64,000 nucleotides of DNA from Uloborus plumipes. Taxonomy: Eukaryota; Arthropoda; Arachnida; Araneae; Uloboridae. Where the stretch lies: positions 1-64,000 of the forward strand of contig JAXGGA010003048.1 in NCBI GenBank assembly GCA_038373865.1, written 5' to 3'. The notes below the pieces were generated by a model. The model made no database searches and had not been told where the DNA came from. It worked only from the letters and a program-made list of their open reading frames with translations. Below are positions 21,101 to 36,100 of this stretch, in pieces (the first letter of the stretch is position 1; each line of letters opens with the position of its first letter). Both the position numbers and the translations under genes were made by a program.

Positions 21101-24100
21101 TGGAAAAAGTTAGTTTGTTGATGGGTCTGTAAATGACATGAAAATCGAACTTGCTGAGTATTCTGGAAATGCGAGGAGAGATTTTTGAATAAAATGGTAA
21201 GACAACGAAATTGGTGGAAGGAACACTGGGTTTTTTGTGGGATGCACTGCGGTTCGAAAGTTTATTATAAGCATTGTCAATGATTTGATAAGAATAACCT
21301 CTGTCAACGGCCACACTCCTTAAGAAATTAAGTTCATCATTGAGAAGTGATTTGTCGGAACATATATTAATAGCGCGGTTAACAAACGTGTAAAAAGCAG
21401 ACATTTTTTGTTTTATGGGATGACAGGAGCGAGAATGTGGAGGAAGACAAACAGCAAATGGTTTTCGGTAAACGGTAGTGGAAAATTGGTTATTGTTTTT
21501 TGAAATGAGTACGTCCAAAAAGGGCAAAGAATTATTACTTTCAAGTTCGGCAGTAAACTGAATCTTGGGATCAATGGAGTTCATTAAATCAATAACCACA
21601 GGAACTATTTCCGCTGTGCCGTCCAAAAGGGTAAAAGTAGATATGTCGACGATACTTTTACCCTTTTGGACGGCACAGCGGAAATAGTTCCTGTGGTTAT
21701 TGATTTAATGAACTCCATTGATCCCAACATTCAGTTTACTGCCGAACTTGAAAGTAATAATTCTTTGCCCTTTTTGGACGTACTCATTTCAAAAAACAAT
21801 AACCAATTTTCCACTACCGTTTACCGAAAACCATTTGCTGTTTGTCTTCCTCCACATTCTCGCTCCTGTCATCCCATAAAACAAAAAATGTCTGCTTTTT
21901 ACACGTTTGTTAACCGCGCTATTAATATATGTTCCGACAAATCACTTCTCAATGATGAACTTAATTTCTTAAGGAGTGTGGCCGTTGACAGAGGTTATTC
22001 TTATCAAATCATTGACAATGCTTATAATAAACTTTCGAACCGCAGTGCATCCCACAAAAAACCCAGTGTTCCTTCCACCAATTTCGTTGTCTTACCATTT
22101 TATTCAAAAATCTCTCCTCGCATTTCCAGAATACTCAGCAAGTTCGATTTTCATGTCATTTACAGACCCATCAACAAACTAACTTTTTCCAAGTTAAAAG
22201 ACCCCATCCAACCATTTGATCAGTGGGGCATTTATCACATAAAATGTGAATGTCAAATTGGTTACGTCGGACAGACCCGAAGGGCGCTAAAATTTAGGTT
22301 AAAGGAACATGAAAATTATGTTAAAAAGAAAGAACTCTCAAAATCCTCAATCGCGAAACACTGTTGGGAAATGGGCCATAGATTTGTTTTCTCCGAAGCT
22401 AAAATTATTTGCAGACCTTCAACTGTTGGCGAGTTGGATTTCTTAGAAGCCTTTCATGTTCATAAAAATTTAAGTAATATTTGTAACGAATCTTTTGCAG
22501 TTCCACACATCTCGCCAATTTTACTTCATGCTTTTAAATTTTCTGACAACGCAACGCCAAATCAGGACTCGGCACACGCTGACACCTGATTGGCCTAGCT
22601 TTTGCTCCTTTGCTATTTAAACTCTCCCGGCACTTTGTTTCTTTCCATTTCTTGCTTGGCGCTGAAGAAGGAAGCTTTAGGCTTTTGAAACATGTTCGCC
22701 AATTTTAACTTCATCTATTTGTGTTTTTAAACGTCGCTTTTTCGGGTTTTTACTCATATACTGACAGCTGAGTTACAACATCAAGACACTGCAGTTACAC
22801 TAATTTTAGGGCACATCAGCCAGGAGCAACTTTTTACTCAAGCTTTTACCTTCACTTTATAAGAAAGTCACAGCATAATTGCAGACTCTTGTTGGTGGGC
22901 AAAATTAATTTTAGCTACCATTGTGAAGATAATCTCGGTGTCAATGAGAGAACATTTGCCTATGGTTGCGTAATGGACTTTCTAGGCTAATGATCCCTTC
23001 ACTCTTTCAAGTGAAACTGCTTTTCATGGATGTTGTAATCATGTTGTTAGAATATGCTTGGACTAATATGTTAGCATTTTCACTCATTAAAAATTTCTTT
23101 GATGAAATATTGTGAAAGAAATTTGCTACCATACAATATTTCAAGTTCTTAGGCCATTTTAACTCATTAATTCAATTACATGAAGCTGTTTGTGAAACAT
23201 GCTAAACACAATTACATATCATACTGCTAACTTTGATATGCATATGAGCACAGTTCAATAATTTTTCTACACAAACATTCAGTTTCTCAATTGAAAAATA
23301 AAGTAAAATTGATTTGGCTTAAACAGGATAATGTCAAATTACTAACCTGTAGGTTGTTTGTAGGGATGATAAATGTGAATGTCCATAGGCGAGAAAATTC
23401 CAGTAGCAATGTTTGTTATTTCACCTCCAGTGAATTTATTCATTCTGTGAATTGCTTCAGACTCCCAATCAGTCCAGTATATCCAGTCCTAAATTCAAAA
23501 TACATTAGAAATACATATCCAACATTTGATTATATAATGCAAAACTATATGCTACTATTTAAATTCCTTCTGTCTTAAAAAGTACTTGTATGTGAGAAAC
23601 TTGTGTAAAATAGCTTTTAATAAAATTTTAAAAGGACAGCTTTATAGGGCTTTAAAAGACTAGGACTTAACAGGGCCATAACTAGACCTTAGTTTTGGGG
23701 AGGGTTTTACCAAACCTATTTTTTGTGAAATCAAAAATTCAATAAAATTTGATTTCATGTTCTATATTCTATTGATTTTTGTTACAGTAGATGTTAAAAG
23801 GGTACTAACATGAAAAATGTAAAAAAAAAAAAAGACTTCTTTTCAATGAAGAAAAAAAAATCTGGACATGAATTCCAATGAGTACTTTTGAAATTTCTAT
23901 CTTCTGACACTAATGAGATGTGTTAAATATAGTTCGGGACTTACAAATTTGAAGAATTTTGGTGTTTTTTTTTAGTGGTATTAGAAATTCGAAGGGAAAG
24001 GTGTATTGGTAGTAAATTATGTTTGCAATAACTACAATAAAAATAAATGCTGCAGAAAAAACACGTAACTCTTAAAATAATTTAATAATGATAATTTCAT

Positions 24101-27100
24101 TTTTCAAATGCAGTTTCAAAGTAAATAAGAAAATTTGAATAAAATGGCAAAAATAATTTTTTCAACAAGAAACTATTACAAAAAGCATTTTTGTAATAGC
24201 TTTCAAAAATTTTGGACAAAATCTCTGTTGAGGTTAATGCAGGGGTGATTGTGAGTTCACAAAAAAATACCTGAAAGTTTTAAAGAAAAAGTGGGGGGGG
24301 GGGGGGGGGGAGGTGGAGTGTTTTTTTAAAACCAAGGCCCCTATTACTAAGCACACCTAGTAATAATTAATTTCCTTTCATAAACTAACACATTTCATAT
24401 ATTCAAATAGTTTTTAGTCAAAATATTGTACATGCATTTAATTAAATTGTAAATGAGTAATAAAGTTACTTTTGAGCTGGTGATGAGCAATTATCTTCAA
24501 AAAAATATTTTAAGGCGAAAGCAAAAGTCTAACAGAATTGCTATTTGTTGTGCGAAAGCATTTATAAAGCAATGAAAGTTGCATTTGTTACATTTCATTT
24601 ATTTGTCTCCAAACTAAGGGGAATAAGCATCAAAAGTGAGAAAAATTCGATTCTCATATCGAATGCAAATAAGGTAATTTAGTAAGGTAAAAAAAAAAAC
24701 ACTTAGAATTTACATCTGAACATTTCTATTTGATAAATATTATTAATAATTATCGGCATAATCATCGAAAATGAAAAAAAATCCGGAGGTGGGAAGATAA
24801 AAGCATAATTAAAAATATTTTACTTCCGGTATTTTCGAATATGAAAATACCGGAATCTATCATGAAAATACCAGAAATCCGGTAAAATACCGGAACACAA
24901 TCACCCCTGGGTTAATGTCACGGTTCCATACTTATCACAGCATAGAAGTTTCCACTTTTAAAATATGACTCATGAAAACCAGTACAATAAGTAACTAAAA
25001 TTCACAAAAATCTTTTTATATCTCATGTATAACAAAACAAAAAAAGGACCATGGCTATAGAAACATTTAGATGCAAAAAAGGAACATAAGCAACCAGAAG
25101 TGGTAAAAAAAAAAGAGTTTCGAGAACTTAGAGACCTGCATGGTTCTAAAAAAGCACAGCTCTATCATTATGAATCCAAATTAATTCAATGACGGTTCCT
25201 GGATGCAAAAAAAAATCTTAATGCTTACTTCAAAAACATCGATTGAGAAAGGATGTTTCAGAACTACAGGATTTGACAGAATGACTCTTTGATTGTCACC
25301 ATTGTAATCAGCACTGCTCAGAATATGGTTTTTGGCATCAGCCCAATAAATCTTCTTGGTAACAAAATCTAATAATAGGAAAAAGTACAATGACATTAGG
25401 AACATTGAATCAGATACATTAGATCAAAAGAAATATGTGCTAATAAAAAACAAAGGAGTTAAATGTCATTTAAAAAACAATGTCCAAATAAGTTTTATTA
25501 GTGGTGACACATTATTTAAAACTGAAAGCATTTTCAATAGTGAAAAAGAGCGAGATTTATGTAAGAGATTAACACTGTTCTTAGCAAGTTTGTACATTTT
25601 TAGGTAAACAAAGTACAGTAGACCCTCGTTATATCGCGCCTCGTTATATCGCTCATTCAGATATATCGCTCTTTTCTTGTTTCTCCTGAAATTTCAAAGC
25701 TTAAACACAAAACTTGCTTTAAGTTTGAAACCATTAATGAAAACGTATGGTAAAAGTCAGAAAAACTCTCTTCTTTATTTTGTCAATGAACAAAACTGAG
25801 ATTCTTCTATTCTTCTGAATTCCCTGGAAAAACAGCGGCAATTCCCCATCACACAAACGTGCATACCAGCAAGTATTTTATTTTAAGTTGGAAACTGCTT
25901 CCTACCAGGGCCGTAGAAAAGAGAAGAACTATTTTTTATGACCTCGGTTATATCGCGCTTTCGGATATATCGCTCTTTTTCTTTGTCCCCCAAAAAGCGC
26001 GATTTAGTGAGGGGTTACTGTATATATCAAAAAATCAGGTCCATCAGCTCAAAAATTTGAAAAGGGGGAGGGGGTTATACTTTAGGTATTTTACATTATG
26101 TTTTTAAAATCCAGGATGGGTCAATTGATCCCCCCCCCCCCCTCTAAACTGCCCAAATGATGGGGTTAAAAAAGAATGTACAAGTATGGTAATTAACTAT
26201 ATTAATACATCGGGCACCGCTAATGTGTGTTAACTTTGTTCTAAACAGTTTTGATTTAATAAAGCAACTGATTCAACAAAGCACATAATTCAATAAGGCT
26301 TTATATTGTTCTATTTTTGGCTATTAGCAACCAAAAAAAAAAAGAACATTTTTCATTGCCAATATGCCTCATAATTTTGATTAAATTGATTGTACAAACA
26401 ATACAAAGATGCTTACGACTTGAACCACAACATATTTTTTACATTTTTCCAACACTACTCAGAAACAACAAAAATGGAACAGCACAACATAACATGGAGG
26501 AGCTGAAAACAAAGAAATTCATCATACATACCAATAGCAAGACCATTAGGCCATTTGATATCTGTTGAGACAATGGTTGCTCTGTGACTTCCATCCATGC
26601 CAGCACGTTCGATTTTTGCTGGTTCGCCCCAATCAGTCCAATACATCCACCTAAAGCAGGATATAGTGATATGTGTCATTAACACTTCAAAGGCAAAAAA
26701 TCTATTGGAATTGGTTGAAAAAGATCATTGTCAAGCATAAATTCCAATAAATACATAAACTCGTTAATTACTTTTCTATTTCAAAAAACTGTCATACAGT
26801 TTTACAAGTAAAAGTCGAACAATTTCTTTCGAAATTTTTACTTCTTTTAGAAAAGTAATTTGCTCAATCGCTGGTAGGTCCATTCCTGACAACAGTCAAA
26901 GTAAAAAAAAAATAGTGGACGATAGTGATGCACGGCAATCGTCAACTATGGCATTTTCCACGGTTATTTAGGAAGAAATGGAATTTTTTCTCTTCCTCAA
27001 AGTACAATCAAAAACACATTCCTTATGTCATATACACAATTGGGAGAAACACTCAAAAAATCCAGGTATCTTCTAGAAAAACCATTGGTTTTGACAGGTA

Positions 27101-30100
27101 TGTAGCCCGACCATGTCTGGGAAGTAATGCTTTTTACAAAAATGTCTTTCTGAGCAATGGAGAATCGGATGTAGAGACTACTCAACTATGCTTAAATTTC
27201 ATTCTTTGGTGATACATTTTCCTCAAATTGGTTAATGAAATCACATTTTAACTCTGGTTTAAAATTGTTCTCCACTTTCTTACAACTAACACACAAGTTT
27301 CAAATTGCTATGTCAAAAATGTGGACGAAATGCAGTGTTTCACCAGAGCTTGGTTACGGGATATATGTTGCTAGTAAAAGTTAAAAGAAAATCCTAAAAC
27401 ATTAAAATCATTTAACATCATAATTCTTATGTTTATATACTATACATACCCTTCCAGAGGATCTAGCACAATAGCACGTGGTTCTTCTAAATCTCCACTT
27501 ATGATGGTTTTCCGCATTTTCCCGGTCTTATCGATCATTTCTATTTGATTCTTTGATGTTTCTGTCCAGTATATATGCCCATAGATCCAATCCACAGCAA
27601 CGCCATCAGGTACTAACTCGTTAGACACAATAGTTGTTATTGGAGCTCCAGCATCAATTGGGACACTGCAAAGTATTACAACACATAATTTCTCTATATA
27701 TGAGCATAATTCAAACACTATCAAATCAATCAGGGATGGTCAACTGTCTGGTACCAACTTTTTGGACTTAATAGATTAGTGTCACAATCTCAGAAATGTT
27801 TATGTTTGTTGGTGAAAGAGAACAGGAAAATATAAATTTTTAAATATTGGATCTGCATTGTAATTTAAAAAAAAAAAAGAAAACTAATGCAAAAATTGTT
27901 ACACAAAGGTGTAACAAAAAAAGGACCAAAGAAGAAGTTGAAGTCTTTTTCATTAGAAGGCCATAATGTGAAAACATTGACGAAAAAAAAGTGAACAGAA
28001 AGAGAGAAATTTAAGGAGCATTCAATATGCAAAAGTGTCAAACAAAAATTTATATTCTTTGTTATTTTTGAATGATAAAATGTACACTAAAAGTAAACGG
28101 CAAGAAATTTATGCAAAAAAGACAACATAATTGGTTTAGAAATTGATCCTGTATGCCAAATTTGAAATAGATGTCAAACTAACCTTTTTATTGCTTCTTC
28201 AACAACATCAGACCATACAACTGTTCCTGTACGATAATCATAATCCAGTGCAACAGAGCTGCGGAGATTGCTAACTACAGAAGTATATGATTCTGATGAC
28301 TCAATGTCAATTTTGCGAATGTCTTGACGATTAGCAAATAAGATGATGGTACGACCCTCTATAACAAATAACATGTTTTAATGAATGATTTTAAAGTTTA
28401 ATCATGACAGCAATGAAACAAATTATAGTTTTGTCAGAGTTGTTACACAATCCAAGGAAAACAAACCTTTAATTTACCGGAGCACAGGATTGAAATCACG
28501 ACAGTATCACACATAAGTTATTTTATTATTATTTCGCATGGCACATTAAAAGACAATTGAAATATCAAAAGGAAAAACTTAAGTTGAAATATATAGTATG
28601 TATCAATGGTAGCAATGTGCATAAAAGCTACATATAACTAGACTGACTATAACTGCAAAGTTTTCATATAACAATCCTCTAAAGAAAAACTTACTTTTTG
28701 GATAAACCAAGCAGAGCATTTTTTGGCGGGAAAATTATTAGTTTTGTATTAAAAACGACAAACCTACGAAATGCAAATTAAAGTAAACCCATTTTCCTTT
28801 TCGGAGCACATTTGAAACTTCTAGAAGTATTTTTTGTCTTTAACAGCAGTATCACAATAATAATCTACTACTCTAGTTGTTTTTACAAAGTTCTACCATA
28901 AATGTCTACTCATTCCTTTAGAAAGTCTAGTATTGGTAAGATACAAAACATTTTTTTTGTGAATCTGTGCAAGTTATAAATCTCAGAAAAAGCAATGCTC
29001 ATACAAAGAAATCTTTAGGTTTAACCATTTCTTATTTAAGGGGTAAGTTACCACCCCTAAGCCAGGGCTAAGGCAGAACTATATCAGGTATAACCGAGCT
29101 GGCAATATATTACTGTAGACCCTGCTTAAACGAATGCTGTCGGTTCCAAGAAATACTATTCGATTAAGCGGGGTATTTGTTAAAGCGGGGATCTTTAACA
29201 TTGCGTCTATGGCATTGCTTCCGGGAAGATTCATTTGTATAAGCGGGGTATTCGTTTATCCATTATCCGAATAAGTGGGGCCGACAGTATATGCATATCT
29301 TATTTATAAGAATTTTTCTCTACCAGCTCTTTTTAAGTAAATGAAGCTAAAATTCTCAATTAGTTATTTCTAGTTTACATAATTCAAAAAACTTCAAATA
29401 TAAATAATGCAACTTTATTACTCCATTAAACACACCTTTAGCTCGACATCTTTTATTATTATTTGGCTCCAGCATATATCCATCCAGACATTCACATTTG
29501 TAGCTTCCTTTGGTATTAAAACAAAGTTGAGAGCAAGATCCGGGTGTTTCACACTCATTGATATCTGAAATGCATCAAGTGAAAAAGATTAAATGCTATT
29601 TACAGACATAAATTCCAGAAGAAATAAAACATTCTACAATGAATATTATCATACTCTTATCACCAAATTAAAATGTACATTACCTTCACAAGTGCGATTA
29701 TCCGTTAGCATGAAACCTTCACGACACTGACATTCATAGCCTATGGGAAGATTGTTGCAAATTTGAGAACAACCGCCATTATCTTGTTTGCACTCATCTT
29801 TATCTGCAATTGCATAAACACCATTATATTATAATTTTGTATTGAACAAATATCCAACAGAAAATCAACACTTGTATGTTTTTTTTTTTTTTTAATTGTT
29901 TAATTTTTATATTAAGGGTTTTATAGAAAATTGAATCCCAACACTAACACAGGCAACAAATAAAGATAATAAATTCTAAGTTTGAATTGGAAATTTCCGA
30001 TTGAGAATTTCACAAAACACAACAAAATCTTTTAATAAACACAAGAAAAAGTTTATATAATTAAATACCAAGTTCAAATGCTAGCATGGCTATAATTTAA

Positions 30101-33100
30101 GACCTTTTTTCCAAAAGGCATTAGGTCAAAACTTTCAACAATAGACTTTTCGAGAGAGGGGCATCAATTCAAGTTTTTCCAGGGTCAAAGGATGTAAACA
30201 CAATGGAATTTCAAAGGAAAACAACAAAAACCACACCCTCTTATATGCAAATACATTGACTTTTCAAAGCCAGGCAGTTGTCAATTGACCCCCCTAAATG
30301 ACAGGGGCCTGCTTTTGATGGAAAAGATAGCAGCACAGATCTAACAATATATTTCAATAAGTAGATCTTCAAGCAAAGTTTAGTCGCATTAAACAAAAAG
30401 TGAATGCTTTATTTATTTATTTTTTCAAAAAGAATTAAGTCACAGGTAAATTTTGTAGCAAAAGAAATTAACCCATTAAGCAGTTTGCCCGTACAGTGTA
30501 CGTTCTACCCGAAATTGGCCTCATCTGGTTTGCCCGTACAGCGTACGGGCATCGATATTTTCTGATTTCCTTTTCTGGTTTGCATGAATTTTTCATTATT
30601 GAAAGAGACATTATTGAAAGAGAAAAAGTAGTATTATTTTTCAACAGATGGTGTGGCTTGTACACGTAAATGAAATGCTTTTCATCCGGGTTTTTCTATG
30701 TAGCGGGAAAGCGGGAAATTTTTGTTCTACTGTGTGCCGTGCTTGTGAATCTTATGGAAATTATGGATGGAATGTACGACGAAAATACTTTTTTGTTACA
30801 TGATGAACTACATTCTGATACAGATACAGATATTTCTTCTAATTATTTGGATGATCCCTCAGATGACTCGTGCAGTGAGCTCAGCTTTGATGAAGATTTG
30901 AGTTCTGCAAGAATTTTTACCGAGGTTGATGTAAAACATCTACCTGTTCCATGTCCTCGATTTAAATTTTCTGGTATTCCCTCTGTGCACGTACAATTTG
31001 ACGACACTTCTGATGTTCTACCATTTTATGAAACATTCATTGATTTTTCACTCATGAGTAAAATTGTGGAAGAGGCAAATATATATGCTAAACAGCGCAT
31101 CCAATCCAGTGTTGCAAAACAATTCTCAAAGAGTACATTTTGGGTAGAAACTACTGTGGAGGAGTTGCATGTATTTTTCGCTCTCAATATATGCAATAAA
31201 AAAATATGCCTTTTTTGGAAGCATTTCTGGTAAAATAATTGACCGCTTAAAGGGTTAAGTCAAGTTTGACAAATTGCAGCTTTCTTTGAGATCACAAAAA
31301 CGATCAGCGCTGGTAAAAAAATTCTGTCTTGCTCCCCTTCTGAAAAAAGTCCTAAAAGCAATGTGATATATGAAACAAGCAAAAAAAAATAAATAAATCA
31401 TTCATAAATAAAAACATGCTTTGAAATTACAAAGAAACTAGCAAATCGCACATGAATACTTTTTTTTTATAAACAATCTTGCAACAAACTTACACTAAAC
31501 ATAAGTGGAATCAATCATAGTGATGAAAAAAGATTTCAAGAGACAAAATTTTACAGCCCATATAATTTAGTATTGTTATCCAGAGATTTCTCAGTAATTC
31601 ATCTTTCTTAAATTCAATATTACATCACATTTTTTTTTTCTCAAGAATGGAAAAAACTGACTTAATACCATTTGGAAACACGCTCTTTATTTAATATTAA
31701 ATGGAACTTTTGCAATGAGCTAAATCATTAGATAAAATTCAGTTTGCATTTGGGAATCAAAAACATAAGCCTGCTCATTTAGGAATACCTAATATGCAAG
31801 ATCATTCAGACTATGGAATCATTAAGAATTTTAACATATACAAAAGAAAGCTAAGGGCCTTTAATTAAAGGAAGAACAAAACTTACAGCATAAATCTTGG
31901 GGTTCATCTTCATATTGCCCACAGTCATTGTGAGAGTTACACACAAGACTTAATGGAATGCAGTGATTCTCGCCACAGTCAAACTGAGTCTTTGGGTTGC
32001 ACTTAACTGGATGCAATGCTATTCAAAAAAATATAAAAAATATACACAAGTGAAAATACTATAGCTTCGGTTAAAAATGCAAAAAAAAAAAAAAAAAGGT
32101 ACAAAAATGTCAGTTTTTCAAAACCTAACTGAATAAACTTGACAAAAAGGTGTAGCATTTTGTTTTTTTTTTTTTTTTGTCTTTTGAAGTAAAAACTAAT
32201 TGCAATAACATCCTATGACTTTTTAATTTATAGAATTCTCATTTGTACCAATCCTGTTTAATTTATTACTCAGTATTAGTCAGCTGAGTACTGTTACTAG
32301 CTAACGACAAATTAAAAAAAAAAAAATAGGATGCTTAAATTTTGTTGAAAGTTGTTCAAAACAAAATATAAGTACTTCTAAAAAAATAAAATGTGGAAAT
32401 GGTACTTTAATAACATTTCAATCAAGTCTTCACAGTTTCCAAAATCCAGGCAAAAACATTAGCTAGTTGAAATTTTTTTGAAGCAATGTGAAAAAGACAA
32501 TTTGTAGTAACCTACTTGTAGCATTTACCCAAGGTATTGATAATTAATTTTCATGTATTTTGCTCAATCACTAATCTTACAACTTGTTGATATTAAAACT
32601 AATATTTGACCTCTAATCACTGGGTGAAGTACATCCTTGACATTAAAAGTACACAAAAATGAATGTGTACAGTTGATACATTCTTCTCTTAAATTATCGA
32701 CATAATTGATATTCTTAAATGATTTAGTGCTCACATACTGAACAAATAACTTGCTCATTAATTTTTTTAATACTCTGAAAAATAACCAGAAATACCTCAT
32801 TCAGTTTCTCAATTTTAGATTAATCCAGAAATTCAAAAAATTTTAGATGTGCAATAAAAAATTATTAAGCTCATTGTTTTAATTATCAAAAATATTCAAC
32901 AGTTAAGTTACATTTTTATAAGAAATTGAAAAATTAATTCCTAGAAGAAATAACAGCACACAGGGCCATTCCACGAGTTCAACATAACAAGTTGGAATTT
33001 ATTTATTTTTTTTTTTAAGTTGCACTTCATGCCTAATTATGTTTAGAAGTGTACCTGCAATAAAAATGTCTTAACCTGCTAAAATGGATGGAAAATGCTC

Positions 33101-36100
33101 CCTTGGGTTTTGAGCCTAAGGCATTAAATTTTTGATTGCCAATTAATGAAACAACTTACAACAGACAACTGTCCGATCAACTAACTGGTCAAAAGAGAAA
33201 ATCACTTTATTTAAAAAAATGCCGTTTTGGTATACTTATGAATATATTTGAAGTACATATATATAAATCGACAATAGGGAAAGAAAGAAGGTATAAAAGT
33301 TAGCTTACAGGAAAACAATTTGGTATTTGTTTCAATGAAATTTAAAATCACAATTTATCATTGTTAATTAACTCCACATTCAAACAAGACATGATTAAAT
33401 TCCATTGATTTCCATGATTCAAAACCAGGAAATTTTAAACACTGGACATGTTGATATTAGATTGAAAAGTTTAAGCATCCCTTAATTTCATAAAAGTAAA
33501 ATAAATTTAAAAAAAATCCAAGGTGATTCTTAAAGCAATAGACATATTTGGAAATTTAAACGTAAATTAGATGAGCAAGAACACTTTTATTCACATTCAG
33601 AAACTTTACTAATATTTCAAACAGAATGAAAGCACTCAGAACCCAAAGTGCATTTTCAAAGCAAATAAAAAAAAACTAAAACACCAAGAAATCACTCATC
33701 AAATCGGCTTTGCGTTTTTTTATTTGAAAGGCACTGAAACAAATGTTACACACATGCCGAAGTTAATATATTATAAAAACATACTTCGCACAATGTACAA
33801 ATTTACAATATGATCTAGTATATGTCTATGAATCTACTTAACTATTTTAAAATTTGACCATCGTATGAATGCATAATGGAAGAATTTAAGTAGATAGAAA
33901 GTTTAAATTTTTCTCTTAGACTGAAAAAGTAGACATAAGTTGGCTGACAACTGAAATCTTACTTTCACGAAAAAAAAAGAATGAGATTAAAATAATGTAA
34001 GTAACAACAATAGTTTGACAACACTAACAAAAGATTTCTTGAACAAAGAACAAATGGCACTAACTAAACATTAAGAGCCAAAAGGTGACAGAAAATACTC
34101 GATACAATACACAACTTACAACAAAGACTTGTTTTACTAAAAAAATCAGATGCTAATCTCTATCAAAAAAACATTAATAAAGACTACTTTCTAAGCACAA
34201 TGGTAATTCAATTTAGTAAGAGCTGTTAATGAAACTAAGATTAAACTAATCTGCATTAGTTGTCACAAGTGGTCGGAAGTAGCGCGCTACAAGTAGCGAA
34301 ACTACTGTAGTAGCTACATTTTTTAGTAGTTTGTAGTTTAGCACACTACTTTTTAAAAAAAGGAGAGTAGTGAGTAGCGCGATACAAAAGAATAGTAGTT
34401 TGTAGCGATTTCAGGAAACTACTTTTAAATTTAAAAAATAAATAAATAAAAGACAAAAATTTAAAAAAGAGAGAACGAAGGAAAAAAACAAGGTTTAATA
34501 GACTCTGACTGGTGCAAATCTTGCACGAGTACAGCAGCGGACGCAATGAGAAATAAGAACCATAAAAATAAGAGCTGATCTTAGATACATCGTTTTGAAG
34601 AAAAAAAAATGCATTCTATTTCTTTGATATCATTGGTTTATTTGGCATCATAATTTTTATATTCCTTCAAATAATTTTCATGTTCCTAAATATTCCCTGG
34701 CAATAAGTTAAAAAAAAAAAAATGAAGGTTGAATTCTTTCAATCTTTCAACTTTTGAATTCTTTCTTGTGGCGAATATTCGTAAAAATTGCAAAAGAAAA
34801 ATCTAAAAAGGACAATTTTTAGCAAAAAAAGGAACAAGGAAAAGTAACAAATAAATTCAAAGAAAATTCCTGGTTCGATTTCATATTCAAATGAATTAAT
34901 TTATTAATGCAAACCACTTTTCGAATTTTTTTTGGTCAATCCTCAAATGGTGTATGCTTTTTATTTGTTTATTTTTTAAAAAGTAGCGAAGTAGCGACTA
35001 CAGTTCAAAAGTTGTTTGTAGTTGCTACATTTAAAAAAAAAGTAGTTGCAGTTGTAGTTAACTACATTTATAACAAAGTAGTTGTAGTTCGCTACAAAAG
35101 AAATGAAGTTTTTCCAACCACTAGTTGTCACTTAGGTCCCAGTTCTTAAAAAAATAGAAGTTTTGTTCTAAAATATGAGAAGGATCAATATAAATAACAA
35201 AAACTTTGCTATTTTCTATCATTTTTATCTGTGTGTCTTACTTATGAAATGTTATTCTACATAATCCATGTATATAAATACAGCAATATATACAAATACA
35301 TATTGAAGTAATTTGATGAATTTTTGGACATAGATTTTTTTTAAACAAAAGAAAGTCATGAATTTGATTTTTATCTCAAGTAATTTTAGTGGAAACAAAT
35401 TATGTACTAAAACTATCAGTAGATGTTCATTTTGGAAACAAGATAATTAACTAAACAAAAATAAAAATAATTCATTTTGATATTACAAAACAAATGAAAA
35501 AAAATCCTTTTAAAAAAGAAAATAATTCTTTTTGTTGTAGACTAACTGAAAAATATTCAATAATGTTTTTTTTTATAAACACATGAAAGCTATTTCACAA
35601 AAAAATATATATTAATGACAACTCCATAAAAAAATAAGTTTCTTGATTTTTTTAAAAAAACAAGTGTGCAATGAGCAGGAAATATACAACCATATTCAAG
35701 TTCTAAAATAAAGCTACAAATTGAACAAATAGATTGCTAAAACCATGCAGTCACCCATCAACTTTTCAGTACATGACAGATGTTATTGGCTTGTTGGAAT
35801 CTTCTTGTAAACAACTGGAGTTCATTCCTTTGTTATGCCCATTTCTGCACTGAATTAATGCCAAAAGATGACTCAAAACCTTTTTATGTCCAAAAATGAC
35901 TGAGTGAAATTAAACAGTCAATTAAGCATAAATATTTCAATCCAAATTACAAATCTAAACTACTATAACATTTGTTTGATTTCAAACGAACACAAGAAAA
36001 TATGAAATTACAAATTAAACTGGATGGTTTATGCTAACATTGGAGTGCGCTTATAAGAACCTACATAGCCATGCAGTGATGAGCTTAATCATTGGAGAAA

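Larger units (their letters stand above)
20506..22754. mobile_element. Penelope-like element, head-to-head palindromic pair
   Basis: Two 1102-bp arms (20538-21639 minus; 21653-22754 plus) are inverted about a 13-bp spacer centred at 21646. I saw only about three base differences between arms and no indels. Each arm carries the same 5'-truncated open frame ending in a GIY-YIG domain, then a 3' region with a hammerhead-like motif. The whole is flanked by the 12-bp repeat CATATACTGACA (20494-20505 and 22755-22766). That suggests one insertion event, with 32 extra bp at the left end. Penelope-like elements use a reverse transcriptase fused to a GIY-YIG endonuclease and often leave truncated or inverted copies. 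The element lies in a receptor intron. Confidence 0.88.

Noticed and set aside
21110..22182. Two 68-codon frames inside the Penelope arms
   Set aside because: They are mirror-image out-of-frame shadows of the GIY-YIG open frame.
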